The notes under the pieces were generated by a model. That model made no database searches, was not told the origin of the DNA, and was given only the letters and a program-made list of their open reading frames with translations. Source: Novosphingobium resinovorum (GTDB lineage Bacteria; Pseudomonadota; Alphaproteobacteria; Sphingomonadales; Sphingomonadaceae). From it: a stretch of DNA of 64,000 nucleotides. Each line of letters begins with the position of its first letter. Positions within the stretch are counted from its first letter, which is position 1. Shown piece by piece: positions 47,221-56,057 of this stretch. The translations under genes and the position numbers were made by a program. The stretch lies in assembly GCF_001742225.1 (NCBI RefSeq), contig NZ_CP017076.1:744001-808000 (forward strand), written 5' to 3'.

Positions 47221-48057
47221 TCAGAAACGCAGACTGCTGGTCACCATCACGCTCTGGGTATCGAACTTGTCGCCGCGATTGATGCTTGCCCCGCCGGAAG
47301 GCGTTATGCGGAAGGGGTTGGTCGGCGGAGCCGTGCCCGCGCCGACATCGACACGGTAATCGTCGGCATTGTAGCGGGTATAGAGATAGCGCGCGCCGAT
47401 CGAGAAGTTCCGCGCGACCTTGGCTTCCACGCCGCCGCCGACGTTCCAGCCCCAGGCATCTTCCTTGCGGTTGACTTCGGTGAAGCTGTTCGCCCCGTTG
47501 CTGGTGGTGAAGCTGTTGCTCACCTTGGCGTAGGACAGGCCGCCCGTCACATAGGGCATGATGCCGCTGCGCGTTGTCACGCCGAGCCGGGCACGCAGAT
47601 TGCCGTTCCAGTCGATCTGACGGCGCATGGTGTAGTAGGCAGGCGTCGTCGAATATTCGCTCACCGCATCGTCGATGTACGTCTTGCCCGCTTCGGCGAC
47701 CACACCCGCCACGATGCTGCCGAACTGCCGGTCGTAGCCGACGTGGCCCATCCAGCTCAGCGCATCCTTGTCGCCGCGGCAGCCGCTGTCAGGCGTCGCG
47801 CCGCGCGCCGCACCGCCGCATGTGCCGGGAGAAAAGGCATTGGCGCCAGTCGTCGTGGTGACGGTGTCGTTGAAGTTGCCATCGGCGTTGGTGTCGAAGC
47901 GCAGATGCTCGTTGCTGTCATTCTGCTGGAACGTGTAACCGATCGAGCCGCCGACATACGGGCCGCTCCAGTCCACCGCATCCCCGTCCTGCGCGAAAGC
48001 CGGCGCGGCAAGAGCGAGCGCCATCGCGCCCAAAGGCGCAAAGTACAGTGCCCTCAT
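47221..48057 (-). CDS. Omp25/OmpA-like outer-membrane beta-barrel protein
   Basis: 278 residues: signal peptide (GAMALALAAPAFAQ), VDWSGPYVGGSIGYTFQQND (opening of the Omp25/31, OMP_b-brl family) and eight-stranded barrel features (WMGHVGYDRQFGSIVAGVVA; NLRARLGVTTRSGIMPYVTG; GVEAKVARNFSIGARYLYTR). It ends in SSLRF with the terminal Phe. One Cys pair sits in the first extracellular loop (GTCGGA...SGCRG). Monocistronic. Confidence 0.9.
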   Translation of the reverse strand: MRALYFAPLGAMALALAAPAFAQDGDAVDWSGPYVGGSIGYTFQQNDSNEHLRFDTNADGNFNDTVTTTTGANAFSPGTCGGAARGATPDSGCRGDKDALSWMGHVGYDRQFGSIVAGVVAEAGKTYIDDAVSEYSTTPAYYTMRRQIDWNGNLRARLGVTTRSGIMPYVTGGLSYAKVSNSFTTSNGANSFTEVNRKEDAWGWNVGGGVEAKVARNFSIGARYLYTRYNADDYRVDVGAGTAPPTNPFRITPSGGASINRGDKFDTQSVMVTSSLRF

Positions 48058-48192
48058 GGAAATCCTCCTTATCAGACGGCCAACTCAGCCGCTGTCGGAA
48101 GGGCAAACTGCGAGGAGCAACCGTTAGTTGCGCCGCTTTACCATGACGTTTTGTTGCCCGTGCACCAATGTGCACACAACCGCTGGTGCACC

Positions 48193-49929
48193 TCAGCCAA
48201 ACGTGAAGGCAAACGCCTGAACTCCGGGGTCGAGGAACTCGATTGCGAAAGTACGCTCCGCCGTGCCGCCCTGCATCCTGACCAATTGATAGAGCCGCTG
48301 GCCATCGACCGACCCGTTGCCGCGCGGATCGACATCGGCGCCGTGATCGGCTCCGGGCGCCTGGCCATCGATCGTCACCCGGAACCGTACCGCCCGGCCC
48401 GCTCGCGTCGGACCGAGTACAAGGTGCACGTCACGAGCGTGAAAGCGATAGACGATGCGTCCTCCTGCAGCGTCGAGCGAAGCCTGTTCGCGGCCGACCG
48501 ACCATTCACCGGCAAGGCCCCAGGCGTCGCGCTGCGGGCTAGCGGGAGCCGCGTAGTCATGGCGGGTATCTCGGACAAGACCGCCCGGCGAGGCGAACCG
48601 CATCGCCTTGCCGTAGCCGAGGTAGGTTTCAGGCGATCGCGCCTTCCCCTGCCCCGCGGCGGCTCCGGCTCCGGTCGCCGAAACCGTGACCGTTCCCGCA
48701 TTACCCACCGCGCTGCCGTTCTCCGCGAGCAGCCGCTGGATCACCCTTTCAGACTGCGCATAGTCGCCCTCGCCGAAATGATGGTAGCGGATGCGGCCCT
48801 TGCCATCGATGAAGTAGTGCGCCGGCCAGTAGCGATTGCGGAACGCGCGCCACACGCCATGATCGTTGTCGATCGCGACAGGATAGGCAATGCCGAGGTC
48901 ACCTACCGCCTTGCGGACGTTGGCGGGATCCTTTTCAAAGGCGAACTCGGGTGTATGGACGCCGATCACCACCAGCCCCTGGTCGCGGTACTTCTCCGCC
49001 CAGGCCCGCACGTAAGGCAGCGAGCGCAGGCAGTTGATGCAGCTGTAGGTCCAGAAGTCGACCAGGACGACTTTCCCGCGCAGTGATTCCGGGGTCAGCG
49101 GCGGGGAGCCGATCCATTCGGTCACTCCCGCAAGCGAAGGGAACCGACCTTCTTCCACCAGTTGCCCGCCCTTGCCCATGGCGGCTGAGGACATCGCGTC
49201 GTCCTGGTGAAACCGGTCCAGCAAGCCCTGCTCGAAACGCGCCGTGCCCGACAGCGACAGGCGGGTCAGCAGCCCGGTGTCCAGCCCCAGCGCTATAGCG
49301 ACGACGCCAACCAGGACGGCGACACCCAGCGCCTTGCGGATGCGTTCGCCTACGCCGATCGAACGCTTCATCGCCGCGAAGACTTTTCCGCCCACCAGCA
49401 AGGCCAGTGCCAGGGAAGTCGCGGCCCCTGCCGCGTAGGCCAGCAGCAACAGGCTCGTATGCGCACTCGCACCCTGCAGCGCTGCCCCGGTAAGCACGAG
49501 GCCGAGCACCGGTCCTGCGCAAGGTGCCCAAAGGAGGCCGGTGGCGACACCCAGCAGGAGCGACGCGAAAAAGCTCGATGCGCCATGATCCGCGCGGTCG
49601 GCCGATTGCGACAGCCTTCCTCCCAATGCCACCAGCGGCCGCGTCACCCGGTCGGCGAGGGAAGGAAACAGCAGCAGAAGCCCGAAAGCGGCGAGCACGG
49701 CCAGTGCCGCGATCCGCCCATACGCATTCGCCTGGATGGCCCATCCACCCCCGACTGCCGCCAGCGTCGCGACGGCGGCGAAGGTCAACGCCATGCCCAG
49801 TAGCAGCGGCAACCCGCTGCGCAGGAACGGCCCGTCGGCGCGCGCAAAGACGAAAGGCAGCACGGGCAGGATGCACGGACTGATGATCGTCAGCACACCC
49901 CCCAGATAAGCCAGCAGGAAGAGAATCAT
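48193..49929 (-). CDS. dipZ: DipZ-type thiol:disulfide transporter (CcdA-thioredoxin fusion)
   Basis: 578 residues. The CcdA membrane domain (about 1-230) has its two functional Cys in ISPCILPVLPF and LLWAPCAGPVLG. A periplasmic thioredoxin/TlpA-like domain follows, with the CxxC site in TYSCINCLRSLPYVRAW, then a C-terminal beta domain (about 430-578, VHLVLGPTRAGRAVRFRV) as in Mycobacterium DipZ. It passes reductant from cytoplasm to periplasm. It is divergent from the exported methionine-sulfoxide reductases, a natural partner set. The start at 49929 marks the first membrane helix; the open frame upstream is not coding. Confidence 0.92.
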   Translation of the reverse strand: MILFLLAYLGGVLTIISPCILPVLPFVFARADGPFLRSGLPLLLGMALTFAAVATLAAVGGGWAIQANAYGRIAALAVLAAFGLLLLFPSLADRVTRPLVALGGRLSQSADRADHGASSFFASLLLGVATGLLWAPCAGPVLGLVLTGAALQGASAHTSLLLLAYAAGAATSLALALLVGGKVFAAMKRSIGVGERIRKALGVAVLVGVVAIALGLDTGLLTRLSLSGTARFEQGLLDRFHQDDAMSSAAMGKGGQLVEEGRFPSLAGVTEWIGSPPLTPESLRGKVVLVDFWTYSCINCLRSLPYVRAWAEKYRDQGLVVIGVHTPEFAFEKDPANVRKAVGDLGIAYPVAIDNDHGVWRAFRNRYWPAHYFIDGKGRIRYHHFGEGDYAQSERVIQRLLAENGSAVGNAGTVTVSATGAGAAAGQGKARSPETYLGYGKAMRFASPGGLVRDTRHDYAAPASPQRDAWGLAGEWSVGREQASLDAAGGRIVYRFHARDVHLVLGPTRAGRAVRFRVTIDGQAPGADHGADVDPRGNGSVDGQRLYQLVRMQGGTAERTFAIEFLDPGVQAFAFTFG

Positions 49930-50078
49930 GTGGTGTCGTCGCCTTGCCGCAGATGCCGAAGCGCGCCCCGCTCTCGTACGTGGGCGGGTTTGGTGTTGCG
50001 ATCCATAAACTCCCGCGCACCATAATGATGCATGAATGATCGACGCAGTGCTCTTTGACGGCGAATTCGACGACCGCC

Positions 50079-50107
50079 TGCATCCTTTCGGCATGTTTCG
50101 TCGTATC
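50079..50107 (+). promoter_or_regulatory. Possible ECF-type promoter of msrA
   Basis: TGCATCC (50079-50085) and CGTATC (50102-50107) are separated by 16 nt and end 36 nt before the msrA ATG. This fits ECF -35/-10 geometry, but the -35 block differs from that of the copper promoters, so a different sigma factor would be used. Confidence 0.45.
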
Positions 50108-50142
50108 CTGTTTACAGACGACGCAAGCCGAAAGCCCCGCCC

Positions 50143-50883
50143 ATGAACCGTATCGCCAACACCGCCATGATCGTTGTCACCGTTGCCGGGACGGTAGCCG
50201 GCTTCGCCGCGCTTCTCCGCGAGAGCAGCGTCGAAGCCGCTTCCTCCCAGGCCGTGTTCCGCATCCCGCCACCGGCATTCGAGACGCCCGAGGCAGGCAG
50301 GCGCGAAACTGCCGTGTTCGCTGGCGGCTGTTTTTGGGGCGTTCAGGGGGTATTCCAGCATGTCCGCGGCGTGAGCAGCGCGGTATCGGGCTATGCAGGC
50401 GGCGATCGGGGCAGCGCGCACTACGCGGTGGTATCGCGCGGGGGCACTGGCCATGCCGAGGCGGTGAAGGTCACTTACGATGCCCGGCAGGTCAGTTACG
50501 GGCAACTCCTGCATGTGTTTTTCTCGGTGGTCGCGGATCCCACGACGCTCAATGCGCAAGGCCCGGATCGCGGCACCCAGTATCGCAGCGCGCTGTTTCC
50601 CCTTTCGCCCGGCCAGCGCGCGACGGCCGATCGATACCTCGCCCAACTTGGCAAGACCGGCGCCTGGAAGCGCCCGATCGTTACCAGCGTGGAACCGTTC
50701 AAGGGTTTCTACCCTGCCGAGGGCTATCATCAGGACTACCTGACCTTGCATCCGGATTCGGCCTATATCCGCCGAAACGACCTGCCCAAGGTCGCTGCAC
50801 TAAAGGCAACGTTTCCTGCGCTCTATCGAAGCAGTCCCGTCCTCGTCTCCGGGCGAGGCGCCAGTCCGTCACAGGAGCGTTGA
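50143..50883 (+). CDS. msrA: Exported peptide-methionine (S)-S-oxide reductase
   Basis: 246 residues. The N-terminal hydrophobic segment (TAMIVVTVAGTVAGFAALL) acts as signal or anchor. The MsrA domain shows TAVFAGGCFWGVQGVFQHVR with the catalytic Cys, SAVSGYAGG, GHAEAVKVTYD and the C-terminal GYHQDYL. It repairs oxidised Met in envelope proteins. Same direction as msrB, 68 nt ahead of it. Confidence 0.94.
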   Translation: MNRIANTAMIVVTVAGTVAGFAALLRESSVEAASSQAVFRIPPPAFETPEAGRRETAVFAGGCFWGVQGVFQHVRGVSSAVSGYAGGDRGSAHYAVVSRGGTGHAEAVKVTYDARQVSYGQLLHVFFSVVADPTTLNAQGPDRGTQYRSALFPLSPGQRATADRYLAQLGKTGAWKRPIVTSVEPFKGFYPAEGYHQDYLTLHPDSAYIRRNDLPKVAALKATFPALYRSSPVLVSGRGASPSQER

Positions 50884-50951
50884 TACGATACCGGTCTGAT
50901 GCTTTGACCACGACATCGGCACACTCTCAACCCACAGGATATGCAAAAGCC

Positions 50952-51443
50952 ATGATTCCGCACGTTTTCCCGATGAGCCGCCGCGGCTTCTCCTTGTCGG
51001 TGGTCGCTGCAGGCACCGCTGCCCTGATCGGCGGGCGAGCGGTCGCCGCTCCGGATGCCCCCCTAAGGCTGTCGGACGCGGAATGGCGAAAGCGGCTATC
51101 CCCTCCGGCCTATGCGGTACTGCGCCAGGGAAGCACCGAGCGTCCCTATTCGAGTGCTTTGCTGAAAGAGCATCGCAAGGGCCGTTTTCTGTGCGGGGGC
51201 TGCGACCTCGCGTTGTTCTCCTCAACCACCAAGTTCGAAAGCGGTACGGGCTGGCCCAGTTTCTGGAACCATTTCCCCGGCGCGGTGAAGGTCGTCGCCG
51301 ACCGCTCGATGGGCATGGTGCGCAAGGAGGTGCGCTGCATGCGCTGTGACGGGCATCTGGGCCACGTCTTCGACGACGGACCGCCGCCTACCGGTTTGCG
51401 CTACTGCATGAACGGGGCTGCGCTGACGTTCCGACCCGCCTGA
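50952..51443 (+). CDS. msrB: Exported peptide-methionine (R)-S-oxide reductase
   Basis: 163 residues with a Tat signal (MSRRGFSLSVVAAGTAALIG). The SelR/MsrB domain has zinc Cys pairs CGGC and CMRC, the FESGTGWPSF motif, GHLGHVFDDGPPPTGLRYC and the catalytic Cys in RYCMNGAAL. It complements MsrA for the R-epimer. Tat export with a metal already bound would make sense. DipZ across the divergent promoter region could supply electrons. Confidence 0.94.
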   Translation: MIPHVFPMSRRGFSLSVVAAGTAALIGGRAVAAPDAPLRLSDAEWRKRLSPPAYAVLRQGSTERPYSSALLKEHRKGRFLCGGCDLALFSSTTKFESGTGWPSFWNHFPGAVKVVADRSMGMVRKEVRCMRCDGHLGHVFDDGPPPTGLRYCMNGAALTFRPA

Positions 51444-51471
51444 CGCGTGCACGGGAACGGGATGGCAAGGC

Positions 51472-51882
51472 TCAGCGGGGCCGGAACGGCCAAGCAGTGA
51501 CTTTCGCCGCCCACAACGGCAACCAGATGAGTACCGGCTGCAAGGCAAGGCGTGGTATGTGATAGGCAAGTCCCAGTCCATGCCGGGGCCTTGCAAGATC
51601 GAGAAGCATATGCTGGACGTTCGCAGGCCAGACGCACAATGCATAGGCTGCAAGTCCCCATGCCGCAGCAGCGCGAAGCCGAGGCACCCATCCTTGTCCT
51701 ATACCGGCAGCGCCGGCAATTTCCGCAATACCGGTCAACATGACAACCGCTTCAGGTGCGGGAACCCAGCCTGGAACGATCGCGACGAACGGCGCAGGCA
51801 CGGCCAGATGGAGCGCTCCAGCTACCGCGTAAAGCAGCGCCAGCACCGCGCGGAAGATCGTTTGCAAATCCATTGAGGTCAT
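51472..51882 (-). CDS. DoxX-like membrane protein
   Basis: 136 residues with four hydrophobic helices (IFRAVLALLYAVAGALHL; VVMLTGIAEIAGAAGIG; LRAAAAWGLAAYALCVWP; LALQPVLIWLPLWAAKV). The EIAGAAG pattern and length fit DoxX/DUF4267-like small membrane proteins. Start codons at 51882 and 51873 both lack a clear ribosome site. Convergent with msrB. Confidence 0.75.
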   Translation of the reverse strand: MTSMDLQTIFRAVLALLYAVAGALHLAVPAPFVAIVPGWVPAPEAVVMLTGIAEIAGAAGIGQGWVPRLRAAAAWGLAAYALCVWPANVQHMLLDLARPRHGLGLAYHIPRLALQPVLIWLPLWAAKVTAWPFRPR

Positions 51883-52050
51883 GATCTTACGAAACGTCCG
51901 TGTTGTCACCAGCGCCCTCACAACGGACGTTCCAGGATCGACTCCCGCTGTCCGTTAGTGGATCGTCTGCTGTTCGAACACGGTGGTCCGCCCGATGAAG
52001 CGCCGCGTTTCTCGTTCCGGCCCGCCGCGAACCCGGGACAGGGTTAAGCA

Positions 52051-52260
52051 GAACTCGTTACCGCCGACAGAGAGGTGCACTACAGCGATTTTTCAGGGAT
52101 TCCGGAGCTGCGCTCTGCCCTTGCAGAACGCCTGCAGCCCCACAACGGCACGACTGTTTCTCCCGATCAGATCATCGTCACCAACGGCCTGACCCAGGCA
52201 TCCTTCATGGCCTTCATGGCCACGATCGATCCGGGCGACGAGGTGATAGTCCTCGTCAAT
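52051..52260 (+). pseudogene. Fragment of a class I/II aminotransferase
   Basis: The frame reads TADREVHYSDFSGIPELRSA, LAERLQPHNGTTVSPDQIIV, TNGLTQASFMAFMATIDPGD. This is the beginning of the PLP-binding domain of aspartate-type aminotransferases (normally FYTxTxGIPELRxAIA...). The N-terminus and all sequence after EVIVL are missing. Confidence 0.7.
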
Positions 52261-52396
52261 CCGTGCAATCCCCGGCGCAACCCATTGCGATTGTCGAGGA
52301 TGATCGCGCCGGGACCGGCTCGCAGGTTCGAACGGGAACCCGACCGGCAGCGCCTTCCTTACATACATGCACATGGATCGATGATGGAGAGCACGC

Positions 52397-52579
52397 ATGC
52401 CTGCCCGTTCCAAAGCTCAGCAGAAAGCCGCAGGGGCAGCCCTGTCCGCCAAGCGCGGCGATACCCCCAAATCGAAGCTCAAGGGAGCCTCCAAAGATAT
52501 GGAAACAACGATGAGCGAAGCGCAACTGGAGCACTTCGCCGCGACCAAACGAAAGGGCCTTCCTGAGCACAAGGACTGA
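52397..52579 (+). CDS. DUF3008 small protein
   Basis: 60 residues, Lys- and Ala-rich and very hydrophilic. MPARSKAQQKAAGAALSAKR, LKGASKDMETTMSEAQLEHF and the RKGLPEH ending match the DUF3008 family, small cytoplasmic proteins of unknown function. GGAGAGCACGC lies just before the ATG. Confidence 0.85.
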   Translation: MPARSKAQQKAAGAALSAKRGDTPKSKLKGASKDMETTMSEAQLEHFAATKRKGLPEHKD

Positions 52580-52732
52580 AGTGCCCGGCTCCGGACCCGT
52601 TATCGTCGCCGGTTCGGCGGGAACCGCATAAGCCCATAAAACACGCAGCCTGCAAGCTGCACCCGGTCGAGGAACAAACGGGTTCCCGGACCATTCTCGA
52701 CAGCGAAGTTCCCAAATATTTCTGGAGTGTGA

Positions 52733-55126
52733 ATGATGGAACCGGCAAGCCTGCAATCGAGGGCGCGGCCTTTTGCGCCTTTGGTCCTGGGCTCCATCAT
52801 GGCGCTGATCGGCCTTGTACTGGCGGCAGGCGGCATCTGGCTCGCGCTGCTGGGCGGCTCGGCTTATTATGTCCTCACCGGTATCGCGATGCTCGCTTCG
52901 GGCGGCCTGCTGATCCGCCGCAACATCCTTGGCGGCTGGTTCTATTGCGCGATCTTCGTGCTGACCGTCATCTGGGCCTTTGCCGAAGTGGGCGCCAACA
53001 ACTGGGCGCTCGTCCCGCGCATCTTCGCGCCGCTGGTGCTGCTGGTGGCGACGCTGCTGGTGATGCCGACACTCTCCTTTCGCCCGGACCGCTGGAAGCT
53101 GGGGCTCGGCACCAGTGCAGCGGCTGTGGTGCTGACGGCCGTTTCCGCGATGATCTTCGGGAGCATGGCGGATACCGGCCCCGCGCAAGGCCTGCCCGGC
53201 CTGCGCTTCGAGATGAGCGACCCCTCGCTCGCCTCCGTCGGGGACGACTGGCCCGCCTACGGCGGTACCGATGCGGCACGCCGCTTTTCGCCACTCGGCC
53301 AGATCACGCCGGATAACGTCAAGAACCTCAAGCGCGTCTGGCTCACGCATACCGGCGACATGCCTTCTTCCGCAAAGATCGCGGGCACGTACGGCGGCGA
53401 GAACACCCCCCTCAAGGTCGGCGACACGCTCTACGTATGCACGCCCAAGAACAGGGTGATCGCGCTCGATCCGGCAACGGGCAAGCAGCGCTGGAAGTTC
53501 GACCCCAGGGTCTCGGACGACGCCATCCCCTACACCGCTGCCTGCCGCGGCGTGAGCTACTTCGTGGTGCCCGGCACACCGGCCGACCAGCCCTGTGCGC
53601 AGCGGATCATCTACGGCACGCTCGATGCACGTCTGTTCGCCATCGATGCCCGTACCGGCGCGCGCTGCGCCGCCTTCGGCACCAATGGCGAGGTCGATAC
53701 CAAGATCGGCATGGGCAACACGCCGCCGGGCTACGTCTCGATCAACTCGCCGCCGACCATTGTGCGCGGCGTCGTCGTAACCGGCCATCAGGTGCTCGAC
53801 GGGCAGGATCGCTGGGCGCCCTCGGGCGTGATCAGGGGCTACGACGCCGTAACCGGCAAGCTGCGCTGGGCATGGGACATGATGCACCCGGACTGGAAGG
53901 GCTATCCGCCACAGGGCCAGACCTGGGCGCGCGGCACGCCCAACATGTGGACGATCGCGAGCGGCGACGAACAGCTCGGCCTGGTCTACCTGCCGATGGG
54001 CAATGCGGCAGCGGACTATTATTCCAGCCTGCGCCGCCCGCAGGAGCGCGATTTCGCGACCTCGCTGGTGGCGCTCGACGTGACCACCGGCAAGCCGCGC
54101 TGGAAATTCCAGGCCGTGCGCGACGACGTGTGGGACTACGACTTCGGCGCGCAGGCCAGCCTGGTGGATTACAAGGGCAAGCCCGCACTGGTGCTGCCGT
54201 CCAAGCAGGGTGACATCTATGTGCTCGACCGCCGCACCGGGCAGCCGCTGACGCCGGTGGGCTCGATCAAGGCGCCGGGCGGCGGTGTGGAGCCCGACCA
54301 GCGTGCGGCGACGCAGCGCGTCTCGCTTTGGCATACCCTGCGCAAGCCAGACCTGACCGAGCGCGACATGTGGGGCATGTCGCCGATCGACCAGATGATC
54401 TGCCGCATCCAGTTCCGCAAGGCGAGCTACAAGGGCTTCTTCACCCCTCCCGAAAGCGACCGCCGTTCGATCGAGTATCCCGGCTACAACGGCGGCACCG
54501 ACTGGGGCGGCGTGGCGGTCGATCCGCGCCGCGGCGTGATCGTCGCCAACTACAACGACATGCCCAACTACGTCCGCCTCGTGCCGCGTGCCGAGGCCAA
54601 CCGCAAGGGTTGGGCTCCGCGCGATCAGGCGCGCGGCGAGATCGGCGGGGCCGAAGGCGCTGGCGATCCGCAGGCGCACACGCCCTATGCCATCGACGTC
54701 AACGCGGGCTGGCGCCTGCCGCTGACGGGCATGCTGTGCAAGCAGCCCCCCTATGGCGGCATCCGCGCCATCGACATGGCGACCGGCAAGACGATCTGGG
54801 ACAAGCCGCTGGGCGAAGCGCGCACCAATGGTCCCTTCGGCATTCCCTCGATGCTGCCCTGGACGATCGGTACGCCGAACAACGGCGGCTCGGTGGTGAC
54901 GGCAGGCGGCGTGATCTTCGTCGCCGCCGCGACCGACAACCTGATTCGCGCCATCGACCTGAAATCCGGCAAGGTTCTGTGGAAGGACGTATTGCCTGCC
55001 GGCGGCCAGGCCACGCCGATGACCTACACGGTCAATGGCAAGCAGTATCTGGTTATCGCTCCGGGCGGTCATCACTTCATGGAAACGCCGATCGGAGATC
55101 AGGTAATCGCCTACGCGCTGCCGTGA
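52733..55126 (+). CDS. gcd: Membrane-bound PQQ-dependent glucose dehydrogenase
   Basis: 797 residues. Five transmembrane helices occupy the first about 150 residues (LVLGSIMALIGLVLAAGGIW to SAMIFGSMA), then the eight-bladed PQQ propeller. Visible are DWPAYGGTDAARRFSPLGQI, ENTPLKVGDTLYVCTPKNRV, PWTIGTPNNGGSVVTAGGVI and the end YLVIAPGGHHFMETPIGDQV. It oxidises glucose to gluconolactone on the periplasmic face and passes electrons to ubiquinone. Gluconic acid secretion by this enzyme also releases mineral phosphate, which suits the phosphatase locus nearby. No PQQ biosynthesis genes are in the window. Confidence 0.95.
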   Translation: MMEPASLQSRARPFAPLVLGSIMALIGLVLAAGGIWLALLGGSAYYVLTGIAMLASGGLLIRRNILGGWFYCAIFVLTVIWAFAEVGANNWALVPRIFAPLVLLVATLLVMPTLSFRPDRWKLGLGTSAAAVVLTAVSAMIFGSMADTGPAQGLPGLRFEMSDPSLASVGDDWPAYGGTDAARRFSPLGQITPDNVKNLKRVWLTHTGDMPSSAKIAGTYGGENTPLKVGDTLYVCTPKNRVIALDPATGKQRWKFDPRVSDDAIPYTAACRGVSYFVVPGTPADQPCAQRIIYGTLDARLFAIDARTGARCAAFGTNGEVDTKIGMGNTPPGYVSINSPPTIVRGVVVTGHQVLDGQDRWAPSGVIRGYDAVTGKLRWAWDMMHPDWKGYPPQGQTWARGTPNMWTIASGDEQLGLVYLPMGNAAADYYSSLRRPQERDFATSLVALDVTTGKPRWKFQAVRDDVWDYDFGAQASLVDYKGKPALVLPSKQGDIYVLDRRTGQPLTPVGSIKAPGGGVEPDQRAATQRVSLWHTLRKPDLTERDMWGMSPIDQMICRIQFRKASYKGFFTPPESDRRSIEYPGYNGGTDWGGVAVDPRRGVIVANYNDMPNYVRLVPRAEANRKGWAPRDQARGEIGGAEGAGDPQAHTPYAIDVNAGWRLPLTGMLCKQPPYGGIRAIDMATGKTIWDKPLGEARTNGPFGIPSMLPWTIGTPNNGGSVVTAGGVIFVAAATDNLIRAIDLKSGKVLWKDVLPAGGQATPMTYTVNGKQYLVIAPGGHHFMETPIGDQVIAYALP

Positions 55127-55164
55127 AGCCCGGCCGCAATGGCTGACCGTTGGCAGGCTGGCGG

Positions 55165-55448
55165 TCAGCAGGCGACTTCGCGCAACGATCGTTCGATTTG
55201 GCCGCCGCAATAGGCATCGCCGTATACCTCCCTGCTGTCGCTGGCCAGCCGCGCAAGGCTCGGCACGGCCTGCATGCGCTGCGTCAGGGCGTCCACTCGC
55301 GGCGCGTGTTCCGGGAGGAGACGGGCGATCGACGGGAAACGATCGGCCATCGTCGACCACAGGACGGCAGTGACGATGTCCGCAAGCCCGGGATAGCCGG
55401 CGCCAAACAAGGTGGCCTGTTCGGCGCCCAGCCCATGCTTCTCTGCCG
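55165..55448 (-). pseudogene. C-terminal half of a glutathione S-transferase
   Basis: The minus-strand frame reads LGAEQATLFGAGYPGLADIV, TAVLWSTMADRFPSIARLLP and ends SREVYGDAYCGGQIERSLRE. This is a GST C-terminal helical domain. The thioredoxin-like N-terminal half is missing; at about 55448 the sequence changes into an SDR remnant on the other strand. Confidence 0.75.
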
Positions 55449-55946
55449 CATCCTCGTAAACAATACCGGCGAACAACATCCCGACAAGGACATAGCCGAC
55501 ATTTCCCAAGAGCAGCTGCGGCGCACGTTCCAGACCAACATCTTCTGCATGTTCTTCCTGGCGCAGGCAGTGCGCCCGCACCTTTCGAAGGGCTCCGCCA
55601 TCGTCAATTGCACCAGTATGACGATGTCCGGAGCAGCAAGGAACTGCTGGACTACAACTCGACCAAGGGGACGATCACCGCCTTCAACCGCTCGCTGTCC
55701 GAAAACCTCATCGAGCAGGGCATCCGCGTGAACGCCGTGGCTCCGGGGCCGATCTGGACGCCGCTGAACCCCAGCGGCGGCGCCAGCCCTGAAAAGCTCG
55801 AGCACTTCGGCGAGGGAACCCCGATGGGACGCACCGGACAACCCAATGAAGTCCCACCCGCCTTTCTGTTCCTCGCGTGCGAGGACGCCAGCTACATCAG
55901 CGGGCAGGTGCTGCATCCCAACGGCGGCATCATCGTGAACGCATGA
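55449..55946 (+). pseudogene. Short-chain dehydrogenase, 5'-deleted and frameshifted
   Basis: The first frame reads ILVNNTGEQHPDKDIADISQ, FQTNIFCMFFLAQAVRPHL and AIVNCTSMT. The second frame continues SKELLDYNSTKGTITAFNRS (YxxxK site as YNSTK), IRVNAVAPGPIWTPLNP and DASYISGQVLHPNGG. This is a YghA-like SDR without its cofactor-binding N-terminus and with a frameshift near 55620. It does not join with the N-terminal SDR stub at 26251. Confidence 0.82.
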
Positions 55947-56057
55947 AGGTCCCCGAAAACCCTTTGTAACCGCCGGAAGTGCAACTGGGTCACAAGGTCA
56001 TCCGTAGGACGGGAGGTCACCTGCATCTGCGGCGACCTCCCCTTCGCCAGCTCCGCT

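Noticed and set aside
49930..50751. An upstream extension of dipZ by about 270 codons
   Set aside because: It would run across msrA and its promoter on the opposite strand. The DipZ family starts at the first CcdA helix, as found at 49929.
52256..55360. A 1034-codon minus-strand open frame over gcd and its flanks
   Set aside because: Antisense of the PQQ glucose dehydrogenase; it spans intergenic DNA and the GST remnant with no continuous protein features.
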